Part shown: positions 50,840-60,203 of the stretch, one piece after another
Layout of the letters: each line of letters begins with the position of its first letter
Position numbering within the stretch: the stretch's first letter is position 1
From: a virus
Virus record (IMG/VR): IMGVR_UViG_3300029883_000002
Coordinates: 1-64,000 of that record
DNA length: 64,000 nt
Direction: 5' to 3' (one strand)
Notes under the pieces: model-generated
What the model saw: only the letters and a program-made list of their open reading frames with translations
What the model was told of the DNA's origin: nothing
The model's database searches: none
Program-made: the position numbers and the translations under genes

Positions 50840-53098
50840 ATGGTCGAATTTACGACAAAACCGCCAAAAATAACTTCAGATCCTACTGTCATATCTCCTA
50901 ATGTAGTTCCTAACACTATTGCTTTACATAAAGCTCTTGGTAACTTAAATAAAAATTGGATGGATGTTTTAGATAAGTTAAGTGCTAACTTTACAAATAT
51001 ATTTAGTGAATCGTTATTATCATCAACATTTACAAATTCATCTACTGATATCCAATATGGTTGGATCTATTCTGGTTGGGAGAGTTTAGATGGTTCATTA
51101 ACGATAGATTATGTTGAAGGTAGTATAAATAATTTTATTACAATACCTAATGTTTATGACAGTGCCGGGTATTATTTCTTATGTTTTGATATTAAAGAAT
51201 TGACTGGATATTTAAATATAACTTTAAACGGCGAATCTTTAAGAACTATTACAACAACCGGTAGATGTGGTACAGTTTATCCTGTTAGTAGTTCACTTAC
51301 TGATACATTAACAATTCAACAAGTTGATCCTGATACAAATGGATCAACTACTATTCTAAATGGTTATCTTATCAAAGTTAGTCAAGAGCTTTATGATTAT
51401 ATTAATTCACAAATAGCAAGTTATTTTAATTATTCTGATTTAAGTAATTATATTACAAAGAATGATATGGATCAGGCAGTTGGTACTATTCTAGCAACGA
51501 CTATGCAAGCACACCTTGCTGCTAAAAATCCTCACAATATTACGCCAGAACTTATTAATGCTGCTCCTGTTAACCACACGCATAGTCAGTATGCTTTAAA
51601 AACAGATCTTTCTCTCATTGGAACATATAAACCAAATACGATCGTTTGTAATCTAAATGGTAATTATCCTAAAGAACTTTTTTCTGGATATATTGATGTT
51701 CCTGTTACCTTCATAACACAATATTTAAACCATATTTCCAAAACTAATTTTTGTTTACAATCAGGAACAATATTGATTAATGATAAAGATATAGATTGTG
51801 TTTCTATGATAGATGCAACAGTTCCTATCGATTCTAGATATGCAGTCATTCCTTCTTCAAAACTACCAACAGTTACATATACATTTACACAAACTCGACT
51901 ATTAGAAACAATTAATATTGTTAGTAATGCATCTTTAGATACTGGATGTCCTTTAAAACTTATTGTTAGTACAAATGGATATGTAAAAGAATTTACATCC
52001 GTCTTTAATGAGAATATTTCTGGGTATCAATTATATTCTATTCCTATGAATTCTATTTCAGCAGATTCTATTACAGTTTCAATTGAACAGACTGATACAA
52101 CTCTTGAAAATTATACATTCGGATTTGATATTATTTTTGCAGATACTAATTTAAATGATATTGCTATAAATACCAATATCGGTGTTGCTATGAGAACACC
52201 AGATAATTCAGCTACTTCTTTGATGTCTGTCATATCTCCTTTTTATTTTGATATAAATACCCTGGTACAAAATCATACATATATGGTTGCATATACATCT
52301 ACAGATCAAGAAACTATTTCTTTAGAATTATATCCACTTCCTTATCTCTACACAAATAAAAAGAATTCCAATGGAATAAATGTATTTTCTGAATGCACAA
52401 TAACGGATGCGTATTATAATATCCCTACTCTTACAAATATAGATATTACTGAAAATAATTACGATATTTATAAATACAATATGTCAACATCAACTTCTAA
52501 TATTCTGTCAATCAATCAAGTTTTAATAAATCCATTAGTTATAAATGAAATAACAGTTCATTTTAATAAAGAAACAACAAATACTATTCCTAACACATTT
52601 AGTATTATAGTTAATTATGAAGATAATACAATAGATACATTTACTGTATCTACTTCAAATGTAAGTATTATTGATGGTCCTATTGGATATGCTACGATAC
52701 AATCAAAACCAGTATCTTCTTTTATTATTTCATTGCAGACAGATGAGAATACTATTTGCGATTTAAATTATATTAATGTAAAAGTAAATACATTAACATA
52801 TAACAATAATAAATGGTCTGATGGTAATATGAGAGGTCTCATTGGATACTTAACTGTTTTAGAAAATGGTTTTCAGTTAGATCCTATTTTTTATAACGAC
52901 GTTTGTTCTTTACCTATTGCTAATTTAAGTGATTTAGAATTTTATACATATACAACTATTAGTAATCCATATCCTAATTTTATTATAAACGAATCTTCTT
53001 CGGATGATATTATTTATTATGAAAAATACAATCATACTACTAAACTAATATACACTTCTGCTGGTCCTAAAACAATGACTATTTTAGCAGATAGTTAA
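50840..53098 (+). CDS. Tail fibre or baseplate-associated protein (752 aa)
   Basis: HLAAKNPHNITPELINAAPVNHTHSQYALKTDL (about residues 225-258, read in parts) is the NPHNIT/HTHxxYALK pattern of many phage tail fibres. The rest is Thr/Ser/Asn-rich beta sequence, as in receptor-binding and fibre shafts. The N-terminus PPKITSDPTVISPNVVPNT and a short helix (ALGNLNKNWMDVLDKLSANF) may attach to the tail. GAAAAGGACTCGTATATAA precedes the ATG. No S74 chaperone end is seen. Confidence 0.75.
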   Translation: MVEFTTKPPKITSDPTVISPNVVPNTIALHKALGNLNKNWMDVLDKLSANFTNIFSESLLSSTFTNSSTDIQYGWIYSGWESLDGSLTIDYVEGSINNFITIPNVYDSAGYYFLCFDIKELTGYLNITLNGESLRTITTTGRCGTVYPVSSSLTDTLTIQQVDPDTNGSTTILNGYLIKVSQELYDYINSQIASYFNYSDLSNYITKNDMDQAVGTILATTMQAHLAAKNPHNITPELINAAPVNHTHSQYALKTDLSLIGTYKPNTIVCNLNGNYPKELFSGYIDVPVTFITQYLNHISKTNFCLQSGTILINDKDIDCVSMIDATVPIDSRYAVIPSSKLPTVTYTFTQTRLLETINIVSNASLDTGCPLKLIVSTNGYVKEFTSVFNENISGYQLYSIPMNSISADSITVSIEQTDTTLENYTFGFDIIFADTNLNDIAINTNIGVAMRTPDNSATSLMSVISPFYFDINTLVQNHTYMVAYTSTDQETISLELYPLPYLYTNKKNSNGINVFSECTITDAYYNIPTLTNIDITENNYDIYKYNMSTSTSNILSINQVLINPLVINEITVHFNKETTNTIPNTFSIIVNYEDNTIDTFTVSTSNVSIIDGPIGYATIQSKPVSSFIISLQTDENTICDLNYINVKVNTLTYNNNKWSDGNMRGLIGYLTVLENGFQLDPIFYNDVCSLPIANLSDLEFYTYTTISNPYPNFIINESSSDDIIYYEKYNHTTKLIYTSAGPKTMTILADS

Positions 53099-53119
53099 AT
53101 TTGAAATAAAAAATACATA

Positions 53120-53127
53120 TATATTAA
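53120..53127 (+). promoter_or_regulatory. Promoter-like motif TATATTAA
   Basis: ACATATATATTAATATGTAG, 78 nt before the GC-rich gene at 53205. Confidence 0.5.
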
Positions 53128-53204
53128 TATGTAGAGAAGACTGGTTAAGAACGCGTCTTGATCAGTCTATTCTCTAAAATCCGTTAAAATTGGGAATTAA
53201 ATAA

Positions 53205-54500
53205 ATGCACTTTGATATTTCCACGCTGACTGCTGACGCTTTGACTTCTGCTACCATGATTGGTACTCTTGTTTCGGAGTCCGCAGCCCCCCTCATCGAC
53301 TGGGACAGCATGCGCAAGGAGATCGAATCCTGGCCGCTGGTCTCGGAGGTGCCGCAGGACAAGGACGTTCCGCAGCTGAACATGACTTCGATCACCGGCA
53401 AGACCTGCCGTGAGCTGGTCAAGGGCGGCATCAAGACCGAGAATTTCATCGCCATCATCAAGTCGATGCTGAATGTCCGCGCCCATGTCATGTCCTCGAA
53501 CGCCGGCAAGGCCCAGACTCTTTATCCGACCGTGAACGAATATGGCGCCCGTGAAGTCGGCAATGTCATCGTCGTCGCCAACAAGCATGCCGGCAAGCCC
53601 CGGTCGATCAACATCAATCGCCAGGCTTATGACCATCCGAAGAATGCCAATGACGAGACCCGTGGTCGTCAGCGGCACGTCAGCTGCGTCGTCGAAGTCG
53701 GTGGCTATATCGGTTTCGCTTTCTACAACAAGTTCTCTCCGAACACCCTGATCCAGACTTTCTTCCAGGTCACGCATGTCATTCCGCTCGGCGGCGACAG
53801 CAAGCTGTTCGAAATCGGCATGACCCTGGTTCATGCGGCGTTCGCTTCGGCCGCCGACGGCAAGGTCCTGGCCACTCCTCTGGAAGATGATACTCCGCTG
53901 GCCAATCTGATCGATGCGATGCAGCGTCGTTTGGCCGTCGGTGCTCTTCAACTGGATTGGCCGCTGTACAGTCAGATCTTCGTTCCGCATTTCGGCCTGA
54001 AGAATGACACCGCCGCCGGCATCGCCAAGATCGATCATTGGAAGGATCTGCACTCCGACACCGTGACTGCCAATCTCGACAAGCCGGTCAGTGCCGACAT
54101 CACCGACATTGAAATCGATCTGATGCACAATCTGGTCGAAGCGCGTGCCACCTCCACGCCGAAGACCGACGGCGATGGCAATGCCGTCTATGATGAAACT
54201 GCTCTGGTCATCAGCCATCACATGGACGACACCGGCAATACCATCCGTGCGATGATGACCCTGATCAACAACAACGAAACCATCTGGACCGGCGTCACCG
54301 ACATCACGGCCAACAACTTCGATCGTCCGGTCGGTGATGACATCACCTATCCGAGCGGCAAGTTGAAGGCGGCGGTTCTCGATCCGGCCCTGATTCTCGG
54401 CGCCACCACGTTCCAGCGTCTGAAGACCGACGTCATCAATCGTCAGGTCGAAGGAAAGCATCCTGTGGAGAACCCGACCATCCTGGGCATTCTGCGTTAA
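53205..54500 (+). CDS. GC-rich, probably very abundant protein (431 aa), unknown function
   Basis: Not recognised. It uses host-like codons throughout (GCC, GGC, CTG, AAG, ATC) in sharp contrast to the AT-rich fibre genes on both sides, and a motif of the presumed early promoter lies upstream. The protein is alpha/beta with MLNVRAHVMSSNAG, VGNVIVVANKHAGK and GGYIGFAFYNKFSPNTLIQTFFQVTHVIP. There is no signal peptide or obvious protease site. Abundant structural protein or an abundant early shell-type protein are both possible. Its own terminator follows. Confidence 0.75.
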   Translation: MHFDISTLTADALTSATMIGTLVSESAAPLIDWDSMRKEIESWPLVSEVPQDKDVPQLNMTSITGKTCRELVKGGIKTENFIAIIKSMLNVRAHVMSSNAGKAQTLYPTVNEYGAREVGNVIVVANKHAGKPRSININRQAYDHPKNANDETRGRQRHVSCVVEVGGYIGFAFYNKFSPNTLIQTFFQVTHVIPLGGDSKLFEIGMTLVHAAFASAADGKVLATPLEDDTPLANLIDAMQRRLAVGALQLDWPLYSQIFVPHFGLKNDTAAGIAKIDHWKDLHSDTVTANLDKPVSADITDIEIDLMHNLVEARATSTPKTDGDGNAVYDETALVISHHMDDTGNTIRAMMTLINNNETIWTGVTDITANNFDRPVGDDITYPSGKLKAAVLDPALILGATTFQRLKTDVINRQVEGKHPVENPTILGILR

Positions 54501-54519
54501 GCAGAAAACCAACTAAAGT

Positions 54520-54551
54520 AGATACGGAGGAGCGCAAGCTCCTCCGTATCT
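54520..54551. terminator. Two-way terminator between convergent genes
   Basis: A 14-bp perfect stem AGATACGGAGGAGC with a GCAA tetraloop, followed by CTTTATTTTTTTATTTT. Confidence 0.92.
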
Positions 54552-54566
54552 CTTTATTTTTTTATT

Positions 54567-55370
54567 TTAATCATAAACCAATTTACTCAAAGTCAATTTA
54601 AAATTATGTTCTACCATTTGAAATGATTGAATAACTGTAGCATATGCATCTATTTGAATAGCAAATATTCTTAATATATTACTCAAGTCACGAATATCAT
54701 CAGTTGTTAAGTTAAATGTTTTCTTGTTGTTTTCTAATTGTGAAATTATTTTATCTGTTTCTTTCTCTAAATCAAATATATGTTTTCCATGAGAAATAGA
54801 GTCTTTGAAAGTATCATCTAGTTTCAGTAAATGATCTGTAATATAATTTAAATCTTCTACGGAAGAAACAACATTTTTCAAAATGGTATTAGAAATACTA
54901 TTTTTTACAAATATAGTTTGTAGTTGTTTTTCAAGATATGAAATATCTACTTTATTGATCTTTTCTAGAATATGTCTAATTTTATGAAATTCTTTATTTA
55001 TTATAAATTTATGCATAACCTCTATAGTGTCATTGATATCTATTTTATCAAGAAGTTTAAATAATGTATCTGTAGCATATCTATACGTACATATCATTCC
55101 GGTTGGTATATAGATCATAGAAAACATATTTATTTCTTTATTTTTTAGATAAGAATTTACAGCAGTATGATTAGAATCAACAAATACTTTTAATTCTGAT
55201 CTTTTAAAATCACTAAATAAGCCTAATATACTTGTACTAAGATTCTTAAAATATTTAATAAAGAAATCAAATATTTTATTTTGGAATGAAATATTTTCTA
55301 ATCCATAATAGTCAATATCTGTCAGATACTGATTTAAAGGAACATACGAAATGTCTGTTCTGTAAATCAT
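54567..55370 (-). CDS. Helical protein of the tail-fibre operon (267 aa)
   Basis: Not recognised. It is almost wholly helical with charged coiled-coil stretches (NKVDISYLEKQLQTIF, DTFKDSISHGKHIFDLEKETDKIISQLEN). Located at the end of a three-gene minus-strand operon with fibre-type proteins, it may be a structural connector or chaperone; inference by position. Its start is 2 nt from the previous stop. Confidence 0.65.
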   Translation of the reverse strand: MIYRTDISYVPLNQYLTDIDYYGLENISFQNKIFDFFIKYFKNLSTSILGLFSDFKRSELKVFVDSNHTAVNSYLKNKEINMFSMIYIPTGMICTYRYATDTLFKLLDKIDINDTIEVMHKFIINKEFHKIRHILEKINKVDISYLEKQLQTIFVKNSISNTILKNVVSSVEDLNYITDHLLKLDDTFKDSISHGKHIFDLEKETDKIISQLENNKKTFNLTTDDIRDLSNILRIFAIQIDAYATVIQSFQMVEHNFKLTLSKLVYD

Positions 55371-55372
55371 GT

Positions 55373-56944
55373 CTACGATGCTCCTACTAAAAATGTTAAT
55401 TGATTTCCATTGGTATCACTACTATTATAAGATGTAAATTCTCCAACATAACCATTTAATGGATATTGAGTATCTCCTATCGTCATTAATGTTGTATTGT
55501 CCATCGTAAATCCATATGCTTCTAATGATACTAATGTTTTATTCTTTGCTAGAATAGAAATACCATCTACAGAATATCCAAATGCTATCGCTGTTTCAAT
55601 TCCAGTATTTATTGATGTTGTAATCTGTAAGTTCGTATCTTCGTATGGACAGGTTATAGTTAAAATGCTATTCATAATAACAAACGTCAATCCATTATCA
55701 AACGATAATAATACTTTTTCAGTCGTATCATTAAATGCTACAAATCTTAATACGAACATACCTTCTTGAGAATTTAATGAAATAGGAATATTTAAAGTAT
55801 TAACAGGAATTGTTTGTTGTGATCCGTTCGTAATAATAAGAGGATGTAAGCCAGGAATAATAGTTTGTTGTAATCCATAGATAATAAATAAAGGAGCATC
55901 TGTTCCTAAATATATATCGCTGTCTAATGAAGGAACTGAAATTACACTAACCGAAGAAGTAATATCATTTGTTGATTTATAATCAAATCCTAATTTAATA
56001 GAACCATTCGGTAAAAAAGAATAATAGGTTGTAAAGTCGCTACATGTAGAGATGATAGTTTGTTCTTGAAGATCAATATAAAAATAATCAGATACTTTAT
56101 CTGTTATAAATACTTTTATATATCTATTTGAATTTAATGGATATATCATAAAATTTAAATTCAATATATTTGAAGAAGATAAAGAAAATGGATACGTAAA
56201 TCCAAACATATTCGTAGAAGAATTATCATTCAATTGATAGTATTTAGATAATGAAGAAATAGAAGATGGTCTTATAGATGTATTTACTAATGATATATTT
56301 GATAGATCTTCACTAGATGTATTAATATTTGATAAAGCTCCATAAATAGGATACATCGGATCATTGAATGTATAATCTCCAACTAATCCATTTATATTAG
56401 AAAGATTACCATTAATATCAATAGTATTAATTTTCTGAATACTTAAAGAATATGATCCGAGAATAGAATTTATAAATCCATTAAAAGAAAAGACAGGATC
56501 TGATGTAGGAGGAATACCAGGCATAAAAGAGTTTATAAGATTAGAGTGTGCATTCTTATCCAGATTATGAAGGGATATCAAGTCTTCAACTTCTGTATTC
56601 GTAACAATAACAGAATCAAAAGAAGATTCTCCCATAACACCAAATATCTGTATTTCAAAATCTTTGTAAGTCCCAACATTTCCAGATAATAACCAGGCAT
56701 TGTAAATAGCTTGCATAACATCAAGATTAATACTCATAGTATCGATATTGTGAGGATTTGAGTTATCCATTAAGTGATTATTGATAATATCTTTTAATGT
56801 TGAAATAGTATTCGGATCAAAGTCTTTTTCAATTGTTTTTATTCTATCTACAAGTGCCGACAATGAAAGAGTATCTTTATTTATTTTTACAGTATCATCT
56901 CCAGTTGTAATAGAGTCAAACCCTGTTATAGTTCCTTTGACCAT
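55373..56944 (-). CDS. Tail fibre-type protein with LamG-like C-terminal region (523 aa)
   Basis: LMDNSNPHNIDTM near residue 60 is the NPHNI motif of phage fibres and baseplate proteins. The middle is Ser/Asn-rich beta sequence. The C-terminal 200 residues (FVLRFVAFNDTTEKVLLSFDNG...YPLNGYVGEFTSYNSSDTNG) resemble a concanavalin/LamG-like jelly roll, often carbohydrate-binding. AAAGGATCTTTAAAAA precedes the ATG. It is co-transcribed with the 296-aa LamG-like protein upstream. Confidence 0.7.
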   Translation of the reverse strand: MVKGTITGFDSITTGDDTVKINKDTLSLSALVDRIKTIEKDFDPNTISTLKDIINNHLMDNSNPHNIDTMSINLDVMQAIYNAWLLSGNVGTYKDFEIQIFGVMGESSFDSVIVTNTEVEDLISLHNLDKNAHSNLINSFMPGIPPTSDPVFSFNGFINSILGSYSLSIQKINTIDINGNLSNINGLVGDYTFNDPMYPIYGALSNINTSSEDLSNISLVNTSIRPSSISSLSKYYQLNDNSSTNMFGFTYPFSLSSSNILNLNFMIYPLNSNRYIKVFITDKVSDYFYIDLQEQTIISTCSDFTTYYSFLPNGSIKLGFDYKSTNDITSSVSVISVPSLDSDIYLGTDAPLFIIYGLQQTIIPGLHPLIITNGSQQTIPVNTLNIPISLNSQEGMFVLRFVAFNDTTEKVLLSFDNGLTFVIMNSILTITCPYEDTNLQITTSINTGIETAIAFGYSVDGISILAKNKTLVSLEAYGFTMDNTTLMTIGDTQYPLNGYVGEFTSYNSSDTNGNQLTFLVGAS

Positions 56945-56970
56945 TTTTTAAAGATCCTTTCCTCTGTTTC

Positions 56971-57861
56971 CTAGAAAAATAAATTTATTAAATCATCAGA
57001 TAAACATCTATTATAAACAAATAATTCAGAAATAGATGTATCTTGAAATTTTATAGCATTTATTATGATGTTTGTTTTTAATGATTTAGATATATACTGA
57101 AATGAATTCGAAGTATCTGTATAGTAAATGTTTACAGATGTAGTATTCATACTTAACATAAATTTATTAATACCCATAACAAGAGGTAAAGATTGTGTTT
57201 CGGTAAAATCAGGACCATTGACAGTCAATATAAGTACATCTTCTTTTTTCAAGAAAATGATATCCGAATATCCAGCATTTGATATAAAAGTTAATAGATT
57301 TTTAGTTGATGTTAATTCATCTATATTAAAAGAAATAGAAATTGTATTTCCTATATCAGAACTAATTTGATTAATAGTAACATTTTCAATAAAATCACTA
57401 GGGATATAAGAGTATGCATATGTTGGAATATATTGAGGTATATTTAGATTCTTAAATTGTGTAAAGAGATCTGGATGTGTATCTATATTACTATTATGAT
57501 CTGATATGTCATTCTTTGTTTCTTTTAAAGTAGCAAATAGATCTTTTGAACTTAAGAAAAACTTTATAAAACTTTGATAAGACATTGGGTATAAAACAGT
57601 TTTACAATATGCAGCATATACAACACTCAATATATTGTTTTGGATATAAATAAGTAGAGCAGTATAGTAACTATCAGTTTCACTTAAATTATAAAGATGA
57701 CTGTAGAACATCGTTAATAGATTATCTATTTCAGTACAATCATAAATACTTTCTAATTGTGTTATCTTTTCATTTAATCTAGACCATGTTTTAAATGATA
57801 AAAGTTCTTGTTTTTTAGATCCTAAAATAGATGTAAAATTATGTATAGTATTGGTACTCAT
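56971..57861 (-). CDS. LamG/concanavalin-like tail protein (296 aa)
   Basis: An N-terminal helical part (about 1-150) is followed by strands FIENVTINQISSDIGNTISISFNID, DVLILTVNG, INKFMLSMNTTSVNIYY and the closing ISELFVYNRCLSDDLI. This last is the typical LamG end, (I/L)xxxxxYNRxLSxxEI. A host-surface glycan-binding role is likely. It is the first gene of the minus-strand operon; GAAAGGGAAATCAGT precedes the ATG. Confidence 0.72.
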   Translation of the reverse strand: MSTNTIHNFTSILGSKKQELLSFKTWSRLNEKITQLESIYDCTEIDNLLTMFYSHLYNLSETDSYYTALLIYIQNNILSVVYAAYCKTVLYPMSYQSFIKFFLSSKDLFATLKETKNDISDHNSNIDTHPDLFTQFKNLNIPQYIPTYAYSYIPSDFIENVTINQISSDIGNTISISFNIDELTSTKNLLTFISNAGYSDIIFLKKEDVLILTVNGPDFTETQSLPLVMGINKFMLSMNTTSVNIYYTDTSNSFQYISKSLKTNIIINAIKFQDTSISELFVYNRCLSDDLINLFF

Positions 57862-57988
57862 ACTGATTTCCCTTTCTTTTAAAAAGGATTAGTCATAAAA
57901 TGACAAAGTAAATAATAGTAAAAAATATATCTTTAAATAAAGTAAAAATACTATAAATTAACTTTAGTTCAGAAAAGGTATAAAAGAT

Positions 57989-59377
57989 ATGGTTAGTATC
58001 TTTTCATCTGTTTCTATCAAAGAAACTGCATTTACTCCACATTTTAATACTGGTACTCATTATGATAGTGCAACTGGTGTTTTTGTTCCTGGTCATCATG
58101 GTGGTATGATTATGAATGGTGGATTAACGTCCACGAATGCTACAGTTGGTCGTGAACAAATGTTTAAATCGACTGAAGCTATTAGTAAAGTTTTATTTAC
58201 ATTGATATTCTATCCAGATACTGATTGTATTATTTATGATACTGAATTTGCTCAGAAGATCCAGAGACTTCTCAAGTTTATTCCTGAAAGTCTTCGTAAA
58301 GGTATCGAAGAGCGCATTCGTATTATTAAAACAACTGACTATACTCCTGAAGAAGTCTTTAAACTTATTATTCAAATTGGTAAAATGAAATTAGAACATA
58401 AGAAAGATTTTACTGAAGAGTCTCCATTTACTGATATTAAAGGCGAGAAAATTAAAATCTTAAGACCTACTATTGTCGTATTCGATAGTTGGACAAAAAT
58501 GAATAGCACTAAAGTTGTTGAAAGTTTTGAAAAAGTTGATGTTGGATCTTCTGATCAGAACATGGTATTCATGACAGATGGTAAGATGAAAACATTGATG
58601 ATGTCACAACTTCCTGTGTTTGCTGTTAAGTACGGATTTATCTTTGTGTTGACTGCGCACATTGGTGATAAAATGGATCTTAATCCATATGCTGCTACAC
58701 CTAAAGACTTACAGCATATGAAAGGATCTGATAAGATCAAAGGCGTTGGTGCTGATTTTACATTCTTGATTTCTAATCTAAGTGATACTCGTAAAGTTGA
58801 GTTATTGTTAGATAGCAATAAAAAATGTTTATATCCGATTAAGAACGGATCTGATGTTGAGCTTAGTGAATTAACAACGATTATTGCTAGAAATAAGAAT
58901 AACGTTTCTGGTTCTATTTGTCCCTTTGTTGTTTCGCAATATGAAGGCATTCGTACTTCCTTATCATTTTATCATTATCTTAGAAATCATGATTATTATG
59001 GTTTAAATGGTAATAAGCAAGATCATGAGCTTTGTATTTATCCTGGTGAAAAACTATCAAGAACGACTATTCGTGTTAAGACTGATAGCGATCCTAAACT
59101 TCGTAGAGGATTAGAAATTGTAAGTCAATTTAAGTATATTAAAGATAATTGGAATCTATCTCTATTAGATGTTGATTTTACAATTGATATTAATAAATTT
59201 GCAGAAGGTATCTTGGGAAAAGATGGATTGGCTAATGATATATTAGAGTCTCGCGGATTTTGGACTTATGATAAAGAAAATACAACTCCATATTTATCTG
59301 TTTATGATATTGTTGCTATTGTTACTGGTAAATATGAGTCTAAGTATTTCAACCTCGGACAAAAGAAGGATAAATAA
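57989..59377 (+). CDS. RecA/UvsX-like recombinase ATPase
   Basis: The ATP-binding loop is GREQMFKST (residues 54-62), where Phe stands at the usual second Gly. The same Gly-to-Phe change is, as I recall, present in T4 UvsX (GPSKSFKS). Walker B is PTIVVFDSWTKM (about 157-168), the following loop is FVLTAHIGDKM, and LSELTTIIARNKNNVSG fits the DNA-binding/sensor side. It is 462 aa. A strand-exchange role in recombination-dependent replication is likely; a DnaB-type ATPase is the alternative. Divergent from the LamG operon. Confidence 0.75.
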   Translation: MVSIFSSVSIKETAFTPHFNTGTHYDSATGVFVPGHHGGMIMNGGLTSTNATVGREQMFKSTEAISKVLFTLIFYPDTDCIIYDTEFAQKIQRLLKFIPESLRKGIEERIRIIKTTDYTPEEVFKLIIQIGKMKLEHKKDFTEESPFTDIKGEKIKILRPTIVVFDSWTKMNSTKVVESFEKVDVGSSDQNMVFMTDGKMKTLMMSQLPVFAVKYGFIFVLTAHIGDKMDLNPYAATPKDLQHMKGSDKIKGVGADFTFLISNLSDTRKVELLLDSNKKCLYPIKNGSDVELSELTTIIARNKNNVSGSICPFVVSQYEGIRTSLSFYHYLRNHDYYGLNGNKQDHELCIYPGEKLSRTTIRVKTDSDPKLRRGLEIVSQFKYIKDNWNLSLLDVDFTIDINKFAEGILGKDGLANDILESRGFWTYDKENTTPYLSVYDIVAIVTGKYESKYFNLGQKKDK

Positions 59378-59380
59378 AAT

Positions 59381-59773
59381 ATGGATGCTATGAGTTTGGG
59401 TAAGGATTATGTTAGTAGTGAAATTATTAAAACCATTGATCTTATTAAAAGTATTAAAAATAAAGATTTGATGTATCACAGAATTACAAGTTTTCAAGAT
59501 GTTAATCGTAGAGAAACGAATGAAGTTTTAGGAAATAGTATTAAAAAGTATATGTTTAAAGAAGATGGTACTGTTATTAAGAAAAGACTTTATAATCCAA
59601 GCACGACTACTTTTATTCTCGTCGAATTGGTTAATAAGAATAATATTAAAAAGATTTATTATTTTGATACTACTTTGTTCTTTAAGAAAATGGGATTAAC
59701 ATTACAAGATGTTAGTGAAGAGATAGTTCATCTTGAAAGTTTATTAAGTATGATCTCACAAAGGATCATCTAG
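59381..59773 (+). CDS. Hypothetical protein following the recombinase (130 aa)
   Basis: Not recognised. A helical N-terminus (DYVSSEIIKTIDLIKSIKNKDLMYHRI) is followed by a strand pair (FILVELVNKNNIKKIYYFDTTLF) and a C-terminal helix. It starts 3 nt after the UvsX-like gene with AAGGATAAATAAAAT in front, so it is an operon partner and may be a recombination accessory factor (inference). Confidence 0.66.
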   Translation: MDAMSLGKDYVSSEIIKTIDLIKSIKNKDLMYHRITSFQDVNRRETNEVLGNSIKKYMFKEDGTVIKKRLYNPSTTTFILVELVNKNNIKKIYYFDTTLFFKKMGLTLQDVSEEIVHLESLLSMISQRII

Positions 59774-59783
59774 ACAATATAGA

Positions 59784-59814
59784 TAACAGAAGAGAGGCTA
59801 AGCCTCTCTTCTGT
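59784..59814. terminator. Two-way terminator between convergent genes
   Basis: A 14-bp perfect stem AACAGAAGAGAGGC with a TAA loop. Confidence 0.82.
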
Positions 59815-59819
59815 TGTCA

Positions 59820-60194
59820 TTACACTGTAGACCAGCTTGTACCATCAAATACACAAATAGCACTATCGCCATTATGTCTTAACAAAACACTATCTTGTTC
59901 ATCGATCTTATTTCCATTACCACAAATTGTTATATTAAAGTACTGTGCTATATTTTTAGTATCTTTAATAAAATATACCGTATTTGTATCTGGAGTAGCA
60001 GGAAGATTGATTGTTACATTTTCTGGATTGTCATATCGAATACTGACGATAACAACATTTGATTGATAAATACCTAAGGTATAAACAGATCCTGATGTAA
60101 GACACGTAGTATAAACTGGATTTGTTTGTGAATTACCATATGCCAACATAAATGGTTTTATAGTTGCGATAATGTAGTCTTTTAAGTTGATCAT
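59820..60194 (-). CDS. Small fibre-tip or tail protein (124 aa)
   Basis: A beta-rich protein ending in TVYFIKDTKNIAQYFNITICGNGNKIDEQDSVLL...CVFDGTSWSTV, the repeating strand pattern and DGTxW ending seen in phage fibre distal domains. It is the last of the minus-strand fibre operon and resembles the C-terminal part of the next gene upstream (YFNI..., WY). Host-surface contact is inferred. Confidence 0.62.
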   Translation of the reverse strand: MINLKDYIIATIKPFMLAYGNSQTNPVYTTCLTSGSVYTLGIYQSNVVIVSIRYDNPENVTINLPATPDTNTVYFIKDTKNIAQYFNITICGNGNKIDEQDSVLLRHNGDSAICVFDGTSWSTV

Positions 60195-60203
60195 GTATTT
60201 CTC

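Noticed and set aside
53184-54512. 442-codon minus-strand frame opposite the GC-rich 431-aa gene
   Set aside because: Its sequence (many D, G, R, H in phage-unlike order) is a shadow; the + strand has promoter motif, normal start and terminator.
54673-54681. TATATTAC inside the helical protein gene (54567-55370)
   Set aside because: Lies within a coding sequence on the opposite strand without a terminator before it or a gene after it; a chance match in AT-rich DNA.
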